Source of the DNA: Sceloporus undulatus
Taxonomy: Eukaryota > Chordata > Lepidosauria > Squamata > Phrynosomatidae
DNA length: 64,000 bases
NCBI RefSeq assembly: GCF_019175285.1
Contig: NC_056523.1
Coordinates: 186,571,894-186,635,893 of the forward strand
Reading direction: 5' to 3'
In this document: positions 23,168 to 33,462 of the stretch, piece after piece
Layout: the number at the start of each line of letters is the position of its first letter
How positions within the stretch are numbered: position 1 is the stretch's first letter
Notes under the pieces: generated by a model
What the model saw: only the letters and a program-made list of their open reading frames with translations
Told to the model about the DNA's origin: nothing
Database searches by the model: none
Translations under genes and position numbers: made by a program

Positions 23168-23414
23168 TTTGTTGTGTGCCTTCCACTAGTTTCCATTGTG
23201 TGCCTTCAAGTATGGTGACCCTAAGGCAACCCTATCACAGGGTTTTCTTGCCAAGATTTGTTCAGAGGGAGATTTTGCCTTGGCCTTCCTCAAAGGCTGA
23301 GGGAGTGTGAATAGCTCAGGATCATCCATTGGGTTTCCATGGCTGAGTGGGGATTCAAACCCTGGCCTCCAGAATCCTAATCCAACATTGAAAGCACTAC
23401 ACCACACTGGCTCC
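23168..23414 (-). repeat. tRNA-derived SINE with BovB-type tail, near full length
   Basis: The plus strand runs from TTTTGTTGTGTGCCTTC to CACTACACCACACTGGCTC. The B-box side is GGATTCAAACCCTGGCC. The tail segment TGTGTGCCTTC is doubled at its 3' end. Confidence 0.85.
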
Positions 23415-23839
23415 CAGAATAACTATTACAAAAATGCAAATATATATACATCTATTGCATCAGTCAACAGGTTAAAAAATTAAGAGTGGATATTATCTTT
23501 TATATGGGCTGGTTTTGTCCTTTAATTACTATGTAATATAGATGTACCTTCCTGATTCTGTTTCTTAAGGATCATATGGCTAATAAAAGACAACCAATCA
23601 GTATCTAAGGTTATCATCAGTTTCTTTGTTTTTTATTTGTCTTGAAACATATTTTTTTCACTTTGATGTCCAGTTCATGTTACTTTCCCCCTTTTAATTA
23701 ACTCATCAATTGATAAAATGTCAGACCCTCAGACATTCTGTTTATCACTTTGGGTAGAACCTGCTGATTTCTAAAATTATAACACTTGGAGGAACATGAT
23801 AAGTATTTCCCCCCTAACAACACTAAACCAACCCCACCA
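23415..23839. other. 3' flank of the OR at 23840
   Basis: AT-rich. It presumably contains the 3' UTR of the minus-strand OR. No feature is certain. Confidence 0.4.
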
Positions 23840-24796
23840 TCAAAAGCTTACATGAAATGAGACCTTTCTTCCCATGACCTTCCTCAAAGCTCCCTTAACT
23901 TCTTTGTTCCGGAGGCTGTAGATCATGGGGTACAGCATGGGAGTCACATTGGTATAGATCAAGGAAACCACTTTGTCCTGCTCTAGAGAGTAGTTGGCCT
24001 TTGGCCGGATGTAGATGAAAATGGCACAGCCATAGTGGAGCACAGCCACAACCAGGTGAGCAGCACAGGTGGAGAAGGCCTTTTGCCTGCCTTGGGAGCA
24101 TTTGATCTTCAGGATGGAATTGGCAATGAACACATACGAGGTGAGGATCAAGAGGAAAGGAATCAGAAGAGCCATCAAGCATGCAACAAAGACCAAAACC
24201 TCATCAGTGTGGGTATCACTACATGCCAGGAACAACACAGGTGGGATGTCACAGAAGAAGTGGTTGATTTCATGGGAATTGCAGAAAGGTAGCCTAAATA
24301 TCAGTGCAGTGAGTCCCAGTGAGAGAACAAAACCACAGGCAGAGACCACCACCAGAAGCTGGAGGCATAGTGTTCGGCTCATGATCAGGGTATAGCGCAG
24401 TGGGTTGCATATGGCTACATATCTGTCATAGGCCATCACAGCCAGCAGGAAACATTCTGTGGTGCCCAAAGCAATGAAGAAATACATTTGCACTGCACAT
24501 TCAGGCAACGACACCTTGCGACTCTTGGCCAAGAAGTTGGCCAACATCTTGGGCACAATGACCAAAGTGTAGCAGATCTCAATGGAGGAGAGGTTCCGCA
24601 GAAAGAAGTACATTGGTGTGTGGAGGGTGGGCTCAACCAAAGTTACCACCACAATAGTCAAGTGTCCCGAAAGTGTGACCAAGTGCATGGCCAGAAATAC
24701 CCAAAAGAGAAAGATCTCATACTGTGGCAGATTAGAAAAACCAAGCATGATGAAATCATTAGTTGTGTTCCTGTGATTCCAAAAACTGGGCTCCAT
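23840..24796 (-). CDS. Olfactory receptor, class II, family-10-like (318 aa)
   Basis: Odorant receptor GPCR. Residues from the ATG at 24796: N-glycosylation NTT at 10-12; TM1 reads TLSGHL at 41-46, so the normally invariant Asn (N1.50) is His45; LHTPMYF at 59-65; E73 in LSSIEICYT; Cys100; MAYDRYVAIC at 121-130; FCDIPPVL at 181-188; LACSDT at 190-195; KAFSTCAAHL at 239-248; IYIRPK at 261-266; and TM7 PMLYPMIY at 286-293, so NPxxY is YPxxY (Tyr289). The frame extends 38 codons further 5', but a splice acceptor ends 7 bases before this ATG and fixes the start. It is like the ORs at 35308 and 44824, and all three point the same way. No disabling change. Since TM1 and TM7 Asn are altered in all three, signalling strength cannot be assumed. 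Confidence 0.94.
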   Translation of the reverse strand: MEPSFWNHRNTTNDFIMLGFSNLPQYEIFLFWVFLAMHLVTLSGHLTIVVVTLVEPTLHTPMYFFLRNLSSIEICYTLVIVPKMLANFLAKSRKVSLPECAVQMYFFIALGTTECFLLAVMAYDRYVAICNPLRYTLIMSRTLCLQLLVVVSACGFVLSLGLTALIFRLPFCNSHEINHFFCDIPPVLFLACSDTHTDEVLVFVACLMALLIPFLLILTSYVFIANSILKIKCSQGRQKAFSTCAAHLVVAVLHYGCAIFIYIRPKANYSLEQDKVVSLIYTNVTPMLYPMIYSLRNKEVKGALRKVMGRKVSFHVSF

Positions 24797-24803
24797 CAGA
24801 ATC

Positions 24804-24829
24804 CTGCAAATGGGAGAGAGCTGTGATAA
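24804..24829 (-). other. 3' splice acceptor of OR 23840-24796
   Basis: Minus strand reads CAGCTCTCTCCCATTTGCAG, then seven bases, then ATG. Pyrimidine-rich with a canonical CAG; it decides the start codon. Confidence 0.8.
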
Positions 24830-25948
24830 TAAGAGATGTCTTAAAGCTAAGCTTGCTTTTGTCAACACTACCATGCCCAAATATTTAGGAGGAGCACATT
24901 GTTTAAACAATAGAAGTTTCTATTACTCAGGACTGTGAACACAAACTAGAATTCCTGCCTAGTGTTCCCTAAGGGGATTAGTATGTCAGGGGCTAGAGCT
25001 CTGGATTTAGGGTGATCAGGGAAGGAATCTATGATCAGCATTGCTCTTTGGCCATTCCTGTGACTGGCAACAATAGAAGAATTGGTGATGGCTAATAGCA
25101 GGGAAAGGCAAAGTTCATCCCAAATTCCACCACTGAAGGCTGGGATTGGCCGGGGGGGGGGGGGGGGGGCTGGCACTCTTTCCTGTCTTTTTTGGACCTC
25201 CTTGTCTGTTCTTATCTTACCCCACCCTCTGCAGTTGAAGTGCAACTAGGTTTTTTTTCCTCATTCAGAAAAAAAAAACACAAAAACAAATCTGTTACAT
25301 TTTTGTTGGTTAAGCTACTTGGGACAAATATATACCACCTCGTTTGAGCATGTGTTTTCTGATTCTGGTATTTCACTCTTCATTTTGTGGAGCAATGCCC
25401 TTGTTATGGCACTATCCAACCCCCCTGTGAAAGTGGGCCATTTTTACACTCTACAATAAAAAATGTAACTCAGTCTGATTCTCACAAGATATGGACGCAA
25501 CCATAAATGATCATCTTCTTGCTACTCAGTGTAAACTCCAGTGTTAAATATATGAGAAAGATGACATTTCGGGAGAATGGGGAAGGAGTCTCCCAACACA
25601 AAGTGTCTCTCCAAATGCACCTGACTGGATTTCTTCCTAACTCATGGTTTATAAATATGGGCAGCTGGATCTAATGCATGTCTATTCCAATATATACCAC
25701 ACTCAGTTCAGCAGGGCTTACTCCCAAATAGGCAAATGTAGGATTGAATGTGTATTAAATCAGGCACCGTTCTCACACTTCCAGATGTGTTGGGCTGAAA
25801 ACTCCCAGATTAAAAAATATCCACATTCCGCAGATGGCCCACTGCCATGCTGGTTAAAGAATGATGGAATCTGTAGCTCAGCATTACTGGAAAAGACCAT
25901 ATTGAGAAAGTCAGAACTAAGGATTTTTGGTGAGTCAGGGCCAGAAGG
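24830..25948. other. 5' flank of the OR; simple G run; weak hAT scrap
   Basis: A run of 18 G lies at 25152-25169. Around 25780-25895, words such as GATGTGTTGGGCTGAAAACT and ATGGAATCTGTAGCTCAGCA look like a diverged hAT MITE. The upstream OR exon is not identifiable. Confidence 0.45.
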
Positions 25949-26081
25949 GATGCTGTACACTATATTTCAGAGGAAATAACTGGCAAAACTACCTCTGAGT
26001 GTTTCTTGCATGAGAAAATCCCCTGAAATTCATGGAATTGCCATAAGCTGGCAGGTGACTTCAAGGTGCACACACACACAA
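25949..26081 (+). repeat. 5S-derived SINE, 3' part
   Basis: GATGCTGTACACTATATTTC, AGAGGAAATAACTGGC and CATAAGCTGGCAGGTGACTT match the body and tail of the copy at 4112. It ends in a CA run. The 5S head is lost. Confidence 0.75.
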
Positions 26082-26502
26082 GACTTGTTGCTGTTTTGCC
26101 TAACATTCTGTTTGAAGAAGACTTGTGGTAGATTCAAAAAAATTTTGTGATTTTTTAAAAAAATTGTTCCTAATAAAAATATGCTACTGTTGATACATTC
26201 TAGTTTATCGCATTGCGTTCCGAGAACGTTATTGGAACCCGATAGGAACGGAACACTTTTAAGTTTACCGCACGTTTCTTTCCCCATCGGGTTCCCATCG
26301 CGTTCTACATACCCCTCAAAGCGTTCCAAATGTGTTCCTCGGAGGGAACGGATAAGAATGTGATCCAAGCTTGTTGAAACGTTTTTAAAACGGTCCAAGA
26401 AATGTCAGAGCGGTAATCTAATCCGTTCTTACTTCCGTTCCCATGTTCTGCCTTGTTGTGATTGGCTGAAAGGACTTCCCTCCCTGCATTCTGTTTCCCA
26501 AG

Positions 26503-26850
26503 CTCTAGCCTGGCTATGGATGGGGCTTCTCGACTGCAGAGTCCTCCAAAGCCTGGCTGGCACTTGAGAGAGGCTGTCTCCCCAGCTCTAGCCTGGCTAT
26601 GGATGGGGGTCCTCGATTGCAGAGTCCTCCAAAGCCTGGCTGGAGCTTGAGAGAGGCTGTCCCCCCAGCTCTAGCCTGGCTATGGATGGGGGTCCTCGAC
26701 TGCAGAGTCCTCCAAAGCCTGGCTGGAGCTTGAGAGAGGCTGTCCCCCCAGCTCTAGCCTGGCTATGGATGGGGGTCCTCGATTGCAGAGTCCTCCAAAG
26801 CCTGGCTGGCACTTGAGAGAGGCTGTCCCCCCAGCTCTAGCCTGGCTCTG
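26503..26850 (+). repeat. 83-bp minisatellite, four units plus a partial
   Basis: Units begin CTCTAGCCTGGCTATGGATG at 26503, 26586, 26669 and 26752, with a partial at 26835. The exact 83-base period and very few differences suggest recent expansion. Open frames on both strands here are by-products. Confidence 0.93.
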
Positions 26851-27000
26851 GACAAGGTTTAAAAATGTAGGACCTTCTTTTTAAAATTTCCTGGCCAGGA
26901 ATTTTTTTTAAAAGTGCTACATTTTAAAACATTGTCCTACATTTTCCCAGTTTTGAGGTCCCCAGGGATGGCAACCCTATGTTTATGTATATGTATAACA

Positions 27001-27002
27001 TT

Positions 27003-27039
<37 letters not shown>

Positions 27040-27144
27040 CTAAAAGTATACATACAATATATATACAATATACATATTTTAAATATGTAATATATACAAA
27101 AAATATATTATATATAATATAAATATATTACACACAATATATAT

Positions 27145-27194
<50 letters not shown>

Positions 27195-27262
27195 GTATAT
27201 ATAGATTGCGGACTATATGTGTGTATACATGTGTGTGTGTGTGTGTGTGTCTATATGTATCT
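27001..27262. repeat. Compound AT/GT/AC microsatellite
   Basis: Long runs of TA, TG and AC dinucleotides with ATATAT interruptions. Confidence 0.95.
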
Positions 27263-27600
27263 TGTATATAAAAAGATTAAAGGTCACCCTATTCAGTTCC
27301 GGGTGAAAAGGAACAGTAGAGTGATTACATCATCATTACAAGGTCCTCCGAAATAAATACGCATGCGCGAATATTGAAACGTTCTCATACTTATCACGCT
27401 TCCTATAAGGACAAATGCGGTAAAATGTGTTCCCGTAACGTTCTCGGAACGCTTTACATTTTCTAATGCGATAATATCTGTTCCCATAACGTTACATCTT
27501 GAAACGTTTTGGGAACAGAATAGAAACGTTTCAGGCACTGATGCGATAACCTTCATAGTTATGTGTTTTGTTTTGTTTTTACCTATTTAACAGATCAATA

Positions 27601-27610
27601 NNNNNNNNNN
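27601..27610. other. Assembly gap (10 N)
   Basis: Ten unknown bases; sequence on either side may not be contiguous. Confidence 0.99.
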
Positions 27611-27689
27611 TGATTGCTTTTTATTTTCAGCAGTAAAATGGGCTTATTTATTATGGATTATGCCAGAGACAAAAATGTATTGTCTTTAA

Positions 27690-27735
<46 letters not shown>
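27690..27735 (+). repeat. (ATG)n trinucleotide run, about 15 units
   Basis: Perfect triplet run; the poly-Asp frame through it is not a gene. Confidence 0.97.
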
Positions 27736-27858
27736 GAGGGCTTTTTGTCCTACACTGATAACATTAGTCCATTACAGATATACAGGTTTTAATTTGGATT
27801 TTGAGACAAGGTATTTTGCTTTTCAAAAATGTTATTGACTACTCCAGGTGAGAGTGTC

Positions 27859-27947
27859 TCAGCAAACTTAATTTTTAATTCCATTCATAACAAAGCTGAG
27901 TTTTCATCCTTTCTAATTCAGAGGACAAACATAAAAGTCCAAGTGTT
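27859..27947 (+). repeat. 89-bp direct repeat, unit 1
   Basis: Begins TCAGCAAACTTAATTTTTA and ends GTCCAAGTGTT. Almost identical to 28164-28252, same orientation, 305 bp apart. Confidence 0.85.
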
Positions 27948-28163
27948 TATACATGAAAGATGCAGAACTAAGAAACAGTCAGGTATTCTGTTCTCCTCAC
28001 AATTTTTTCTCTCCTGTACTTCCACTTAGGCTGGCCATGTTCTGAAATCTATGGTTAGACCCTACTATGATCACGCCATGGAATCAATGGGGTTTACTCA
28101 TGCACTGACTCACTATTCAACAATTGGTTCGGTATTTGCCCTAACTGGAGCTAAGCAAAAAGA

Positions 28164-28252
28164 TTCAGCAAACTTAATTTTTAGTTCCATTCATAACAAG
28201 GCTGAGTTTTCATCCTTTCTGATTCAGAGGACAAACATAAATGTCCAAGTGT
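28164..28252 (+). repeat. 89-bp direct repeat, unit 2
   Basis: Differs from unit 1 at only about four positions. Both keep an open frame (HNKAEFSSFLIQRTNI), which may be chance. Family unknown. Confidence 0.85.
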
Positions 28253-28594
28253 TCCATATATCCTACTTTACAAAGAACAGCCAGAATCCTGTTCGGAAGT
28301 TACAAACATATAAACTCCATAGTTCTGGTGCTATGCAATGAATTCTGTCCTGACCTCCTCATTCTCCCACCAGCTGGGCAGCAGTTGCTGCAGTCAATAA
28401 GGATCTGTTCCCCTGTCAGTTAGGAAGCAGTTGACTGACATTCCCACCTCCTTCTCATGAGCAATCTCCAGTTTGACAGTCAGAAGTAGGGCCCTGATAA
28501 CAATCCCCCCTCATGCCAGAGATCATTTGCACAAAGAGGGTGGGAGCACCAGCAAGCTGCTTTGAGGCAGGCATGGTCCCTATGTATGACAAAA

Positions 28595-28990
28595 CTATCT
28601 TGTAGCATAAGAAGTTGTAGCATAAACTTTCATACTCTTGGTCTACTTCCTGAGATGCATGTGGTGATCTGGTGTCCAGGAATCACCTTTTATAATGAGA
28701 CTACATGAACAGCCATAGAAATGCAAAACTTGTGGGTATAAGTGATGAGGTGAAAAGTTCAGTTTTAACTCTGGTTATTGAGGGACAACAGATATTGCCT
28801 AAGGCCATGATAGATGGATGACCATATAAATAGCCGAGGGGGTCTGGGAATGTGGTGTGTGAAGACTGGAAACCAGAAAGGAGATATATTAAACTGGCTA
28901 AGAGAATCCTTATGAGATTGGAGGTTAACCAGTGTTATAATATGTGTAGTGTGCCAGGAAGCCATTGTCTCTCTTCAACCCATTATTGAT
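28595..28990 (-). repeat. Unclassified interspersed repeat, inverted partner of 29010
   Basis: Its reverse complement contains CTCAGGAAGTAGACCAAGAG and TCTTCACACACCACATTCCC, matching 29010-29465. The two copies sit head to head about 20 bases apart. Confidence 0.7.
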
Positions 28991-29009
28991 GGAGGGTTTG
29001 TGGGTATAT

Positions 29010-29465
29010 TGTAGTTCAGCTGTTTCTCTTTCCAGTCTTCACACACCACATTCCCAGACATTTTAAATCAACTCCAGCCTCTCAGGCTGCAGCCAGGACA
29101 TGGGATGGAGGCAAGGATTATCGCACACTAAATTTGCTGCATAGTTTGCGATAATTCCCACCTCCATCCCACATCCCAGTTGCAGCCCAGGAGGCTGAAA
29201 CTGATTTAAAAGACAAAGCTATAAGCTCCTTCCAAACAACTGTATTGCAATGTATCCAAAAACTCCACAAAGTAATCCTAATCACCATGCTCACAAATTT
29301 TGAATTTATATGGCTATTCGTGTCATCTGATTTTAAAAGTCCTTCCTGGGCAAAACTTCACTCTATGCATCTGAGGAAGTAGACCAAGTCTATGAAAGCT
29401 TATACTGCAACTTCTTTCACACAGTTAGTCTCAAGGCTGCTACAAGACCCCTTTGGATAATGATA
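29010..29465 (+). repeat. Unclassified interspersed repeat with a MITE inside
   Basis: Matches 28595-28990 in opposite orientation, e.g. CTGAGGAAGTAGACCAAGTC and GAAAGCTTATACTGCAAC. It is interrupted by the hairpin at 29061-29211. Confidence 0.7.
29061..29211. repeat. Palindromic MITE, about 68-bp arms
   Basis: TTTTAAATCAACTCCAGCCT pairs with GGCTGAAACTGATTTAAAA; CATGGGATGGAGGC pairs with CCTCCATCCCACAT; the centre has ATTATCGCA and TGCGATAAT. Confidence 0.85.
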
Positions 29466-30284
29466 TTCAAGACTAACATGGTTATATCTCTGAATTCTAC
29501 CCATGAGTACATAACTCTAGGTAACACATTCATAAATGCTCCAACAAGATTCTGGCAAACCTTCCCCTACTTGAAGGGTTGTCAGAAACTGTCCTCATTT
29601 TGAAGGCTTTCTCTGTTTCAAAGACTCTCCATTCCATGACTGGTTTAAATATTTAAAAACACCATAAAATGGAGGAGGATGGGCCCTGGTGTTGCCTATC
29701 GCAGTTAAAATTTGCCTATATGCAGACCGAGCAGACATGGATCACCTGATCACATCCTTCTTCACACCATTTCTCTGCTTCTAGAAACAGCCATCAATAT
29801 AGTCATTATTTCTAAATTATTATCTTTATATTTAAATTACCCCCTGCAAAAAATTATGCAAACCTGCATCTACCTTTGTCCTTCTGTTTTGGTAATACCT
29901 ACGCAGACATGGCATTCTCAGTGTCCTTCTCAGAGCCATCTATAATAATACTACACAGAAGAAAGATAGTTTTTAAGGACCCTTGTTGGAGAACCAGAAT
30001 TATCAGTCTGGTTTGCAAGCACTTTTGATTTGTAGTGCAGATATCTTCCAAGGGACAACTTACGATCAGAGTTCCTAATAAACTGCCGCTGCCCCCTCCC
30101 CCAATTTTTACCTGCATTTAGGGCCATCGCCTCAGGCTGTAATTCTAAACACCTGGCTGGGAGTAAGCACAAGCACCACAATGGGATATACTTCTATGTA
30201 TATCTTCAGTGGATTGCACAGTTGCTGTCTCAATGCATTTTAAAGAAAAACCTAGAACAACTAGTGAGTCTGAGAAAGAGAGGT
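29466..30284. other. Intergenic, nothing recognised
   Basis: No gene or named repeat. Confidence 0.45.
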
Positions 30285-30482
30285 TTGAATTTGAAATACT
30301 GCAGTTTGACACTGCTTTTAAGTGCTGTAGCTCCAGCGTATGGAATCCTGGGTTACAAGGTTTTTAGCCTTTTCTAATAGAGTGCTGGTGCTTCACAAAG
30401 CTACAAATTAGGATTCGTAGGATGCAGCAATGGCTGTTAAAGTGGTATCAAGCTGCATTATTTCTTCAGTGTAGATGCACTC
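30285..30482. repeat. Palindromic MITE, same family as 17388
   Basis: CTGCAGTTTGACACTGCTTT, TATGGAATCCTGGG and GGCTGTTAAAGTGGTATCAA mark the family; diverged. Confidence 0.75.
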
Positions 30483-30796
30483 TGAGATTCCCCAATTCAC
30501 AGAGGTTAGACTCTGCCACACTAGGTCTATGGGCCATCACCCCATAACTAGATACAGAATCCACTACATCAATGTCACCAGCATGTATTAAAACATAGGT
30601 GATGGGGACATCAGTGCAAACCTGTACTAAAGATGTACCTTTTAACTCCCTAAACATACCTTCCACAAAACATTTTAAAACTCTGAGAGCAGGATATACA
30701 AATAAAAATATTAGAAGTGGGAGTCTTTTTACTAATTGTTCATGATTTGGAATAATATTTGTAGGTTTTAAAATCAGCCAGTCCCAGAATCCAATA

Positions 30797-31159
30797 CAGA
30801 CTGAGTCTCCCTTATCCAAAATCCTTGGGAAGAGAAGTGCTTTGGATTTCAGATTTTTTTGGATTTTGTAATACCAGTATTTGCATTTTTGTACATAATA
30901 AGCTATCTTGGAGATGGGGAGCAAGTCTAAACACAAAATTTATTTATGTTTCATATGCATCTTATTCACATAGTCTGAGGTAACTTTATACAATATTTGT
31001 AATAATATTTGTGCATGAAGCAAAATGGTACATTGAACCACCAGAAAGCAATGGTGTCACTATCTCAGCCACCCATTAAAAGAGAGTTGTTGTTGTTGTT
31101 GCTGTTGTTGTTTTGAATGTTTCATATTTTGGAATTCTGAATAAGGAAGATTCACCCTG
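30797..31159 (+). mobile_element. Tigger-like MITE, second family, TA target
   Basis: Left end CAGACTGAGTCTCCCTTATC, right end in reverse complement CAGGGTGAATCTTCCTTATT, both flanked by TA. The interior (CCAAAATCC, CTTGGGAAGAGAAGTG, GTCACTATCTCAGCCACCCA) matches a Tc1/mariner-type MITE that also occurs in mammals. Confidence 0.8.
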
Positions 31160-31161
31160 TA

Positions 31162-32867
31162 CATCCTTTTTATAAAGCAAACAAACAACATGCTGCAGGA
31201 TAAACCATTAAGTATTTGGCTAGCGAAGGAGAATGGTATTTCAGGAATGGAAGAGGTGTCCATTTAATGGGATTTGTTCATCACTGGATGTGAATTAAAA
31301 CAAGAAGAACTATTGTTATGCCCATTTAAGTCTGCAACTGCCTGGCTATCAGAATTGCGTTCCGAATAGATGAAATGAAGCATACTTTACCTCTGGATAG
31401 TTACGTGGACTGAAGAATCCTAGTGCCTATGAAATGCGTTCACAAAAAACACCACCATGATTTTTAAAGAGATTAATTCCACACATCTATCACTCTCTAT
31501 CTCCATGAATCAGTGATCCATAAAGCAGAAGGTTTTCCCCAGTGTGAACAGAGAAAACTGGTTGGAACCAGACACACTTTTGCAACCTGTTTGCTGCTAA
31601 GTTTAACGTTTTGGTAACTGTCACCTTTTATGGATTCTTCCTTTCTCTCTTGTCTCCTGTGGCAGAATAGATTGAGTTCAACTGATGGGTTAAGAATCAA
31701 GAGGCACTTGAAGAACTTTGTGACCCTCAAGAGGAAAGAGATGTGGAAAAGTTTCAAATTCATCACAACAGGGAAGGGGAGGTGTACAGTAATCCATGGT
31801 GCCTATAGTTTATGTGAAGCTTTATTCAGTGGTCTAAGGAAGCTTTCCAATTTAGGTAGTACTATTTAGTACTGCCCTTACTTCAAAATGTGGTAAATTA
31901 GCCCTACTGAACATCAAGATCCTCCTACATATTCTGGTATGGGGAGCCATGGACTTCTTCCCCTAAATCCTATCCTGGAGGTATCAAAGGCAGTGGTTAT
32001 AACTTTATGAAATGACAGGTTGCATACGTATACATCAGCTACCCAAATCCTCTGCACAAAAGTGAAATCAAGTGTCTCACCACATTTAGGATGGAATCGC
32101 CTGGGGCATTTTTTGATACACAAATAGAAAATGTTTCCATTTGCAGGAGAAGAGTTGCACTCATAGCAAGGGTCCTTTCCATGAGAGCAGCACTTGATCT
32201 AAGAATGGATGTTCTTTCCATTTACACTGAAAGTAGTGTCAGGCTAACCCAGGGTTTCCCCCTCTGCTTTGGGTTTTCACAAGAGAATTCAATCAAATAG
32301 GGATCGGGTTTGGATTAAAATGGGAACAATGGCTGTATAATCTGATTTGCGATTCGTTTTATAATGTAGTGGGAATGAGCCCTGAGTTACCATTAGGGCA
32401 CTACAGGACTCCATGGCCATTCCATGGTTAGTGGAAAGCAGGATGGATCAAAGAAGCATCTGGCTATGTCTCTGTAGCCACCAAAGGATCTTGAAGAACC
32501 TGAGCATATGATGCAATCATTTTGCATCTGGCTACTGAGGCATAGCTAGACAACCCTCCAGTCCCACCACCACCAGCCTTAGAAAGGTTGTACAGGGGTT
32601 GCAGCAGCTCAGTAGTTAATCTGTGGATGTTGATTAACCAGCTATAGTATGGTTCCACACAGAGAACTCCTATGTTATGCTGTCCCATACAAGAGTCTAA
32701 CCTTTTTATGTAACAATGAACTCGTATTTTCTTTGCACAGAAATTATACAGACTATGTGGTGGAAAAATACACTTTCATATTTTGGGGGGATGGAAAAAC
32801 ACTACATATGACTCATCATCCTGGGCCATTCAAACTGACATTTCATCACAAAAGCCTTAGCCTTAGA
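31162..32867. other. Intergenic, no gene recognised
   Basis: Short antisense frames near 31914-32221 resemble no family I know. The segment may hold old LINE material. Confidence 0.4.
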
Positions 32868-33085
32868 CTGTTCCCAGCCTGTAGAATGAATGCATTTTGG
32901 CACTGCTTTAACTGTCATGGTGCCATCCTATAAAATCCTGTCATTTGTTGTGGCACAGAGCTGTCTGACATAAAAGGCTAAATATCTCATAAAACTACAA
33001 ACCCTAGAATCCCATAGCATTGAGCCCTGGCAGTTAGAGTGGTGTTAAATTTCATTAATTCTGCAGTGTAGATGCAGCCTTTGTT
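32868..33085. repeat. Palindromic MITE, same family as 17388
   Basis: CACTGCTTTAACTGTCATGG and CCCTGGCAGTTAGAGTGGTG pair; AATTCTGCAGTGTAGATGCA marks the right end. Confidence 0.8.
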
Positions 33086-33125
33086 GTATGCTACCTCTTT
33101 CAAAAGCAAGTCCACATGGTCTCAA

Positions 33126-33462
33126 TGGAGTTTAACACACGGGAGGAATTTCTCTTAATTTTGAATGAAAAGAAAGTGGGGCCAGAATGCATTCACGTGA
33201 ATTCGCTAGTTCAGAGAATTTACGTGAATGCGAATTGCATTCCAACTGACTTCCCATTGCCCAAAAATAGCTTGCCATTGCCCGAAATTGCATGTGATCA
33301 CTTCTCACGCAATAACATGAAACCTCATGATTGCGTTCGGACTGGCTTCCCATTGCCCAAAATTGAGTGTGGTAGTCTATCACACAATAACGTTAAACCT
33401 CATGATTGCGTTCAGATTGCCATTGGATTATACTTCCCATTTCCCTTGTCTGATAACGTTCA
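33126..33462. repeat. MITE with internal direct repeats
   Basis: Left end GTTTAACACACGGGAGG and right end in reverse complement CGTTATCAGACAAGGGAA are similar. Inside, CCTCATGATTGCGTTC occurs twice (near 33324 and 33398), each time before or after TTGCCCAAAATTG-like words. It belongs with the TTATCRCA-ended group. Confidence 0.6.

Larger units (their letters stand above)
26203..27551. mobile_element. Large non-coding TIR element with internal satellites
   Basis: Left end GTTTATCGCATTGCGTTCC and right end in reverse complement GGTTATCGCATCAGTGCC. Both flanks are built from repeated GAACGTT, CGTTCC and TTACCGCA words and pair loosely as inverted repeats. The middle carries the 83-bp minisatellite and a long AT/GT microsatellite. 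No transposase. Boundaries are approximate. Confidence 0.6.

Noticed and set aside
24035-24826. Plus-strand frames over the OR at 23840
   Set aside because: Antisense shadows of the OR coding sequence, as are those over the other three ORs.
26462-26812. Repetitive-protein frames on both strands
   Set aside because: They follow the 83-bp minisatellite and shift frame with each unit, since 83 is not a multiple of three.
27614-27838. Open frame with a poly-Asp tract
   Set aside because: Produced by the (ATG)n microsatellite; no flanking protein similarity.
17388-33085. CRISPR array
   Set aside because: The repeated palindromes are dispersed transposons in a vertebrate genome, with no regular spacing.
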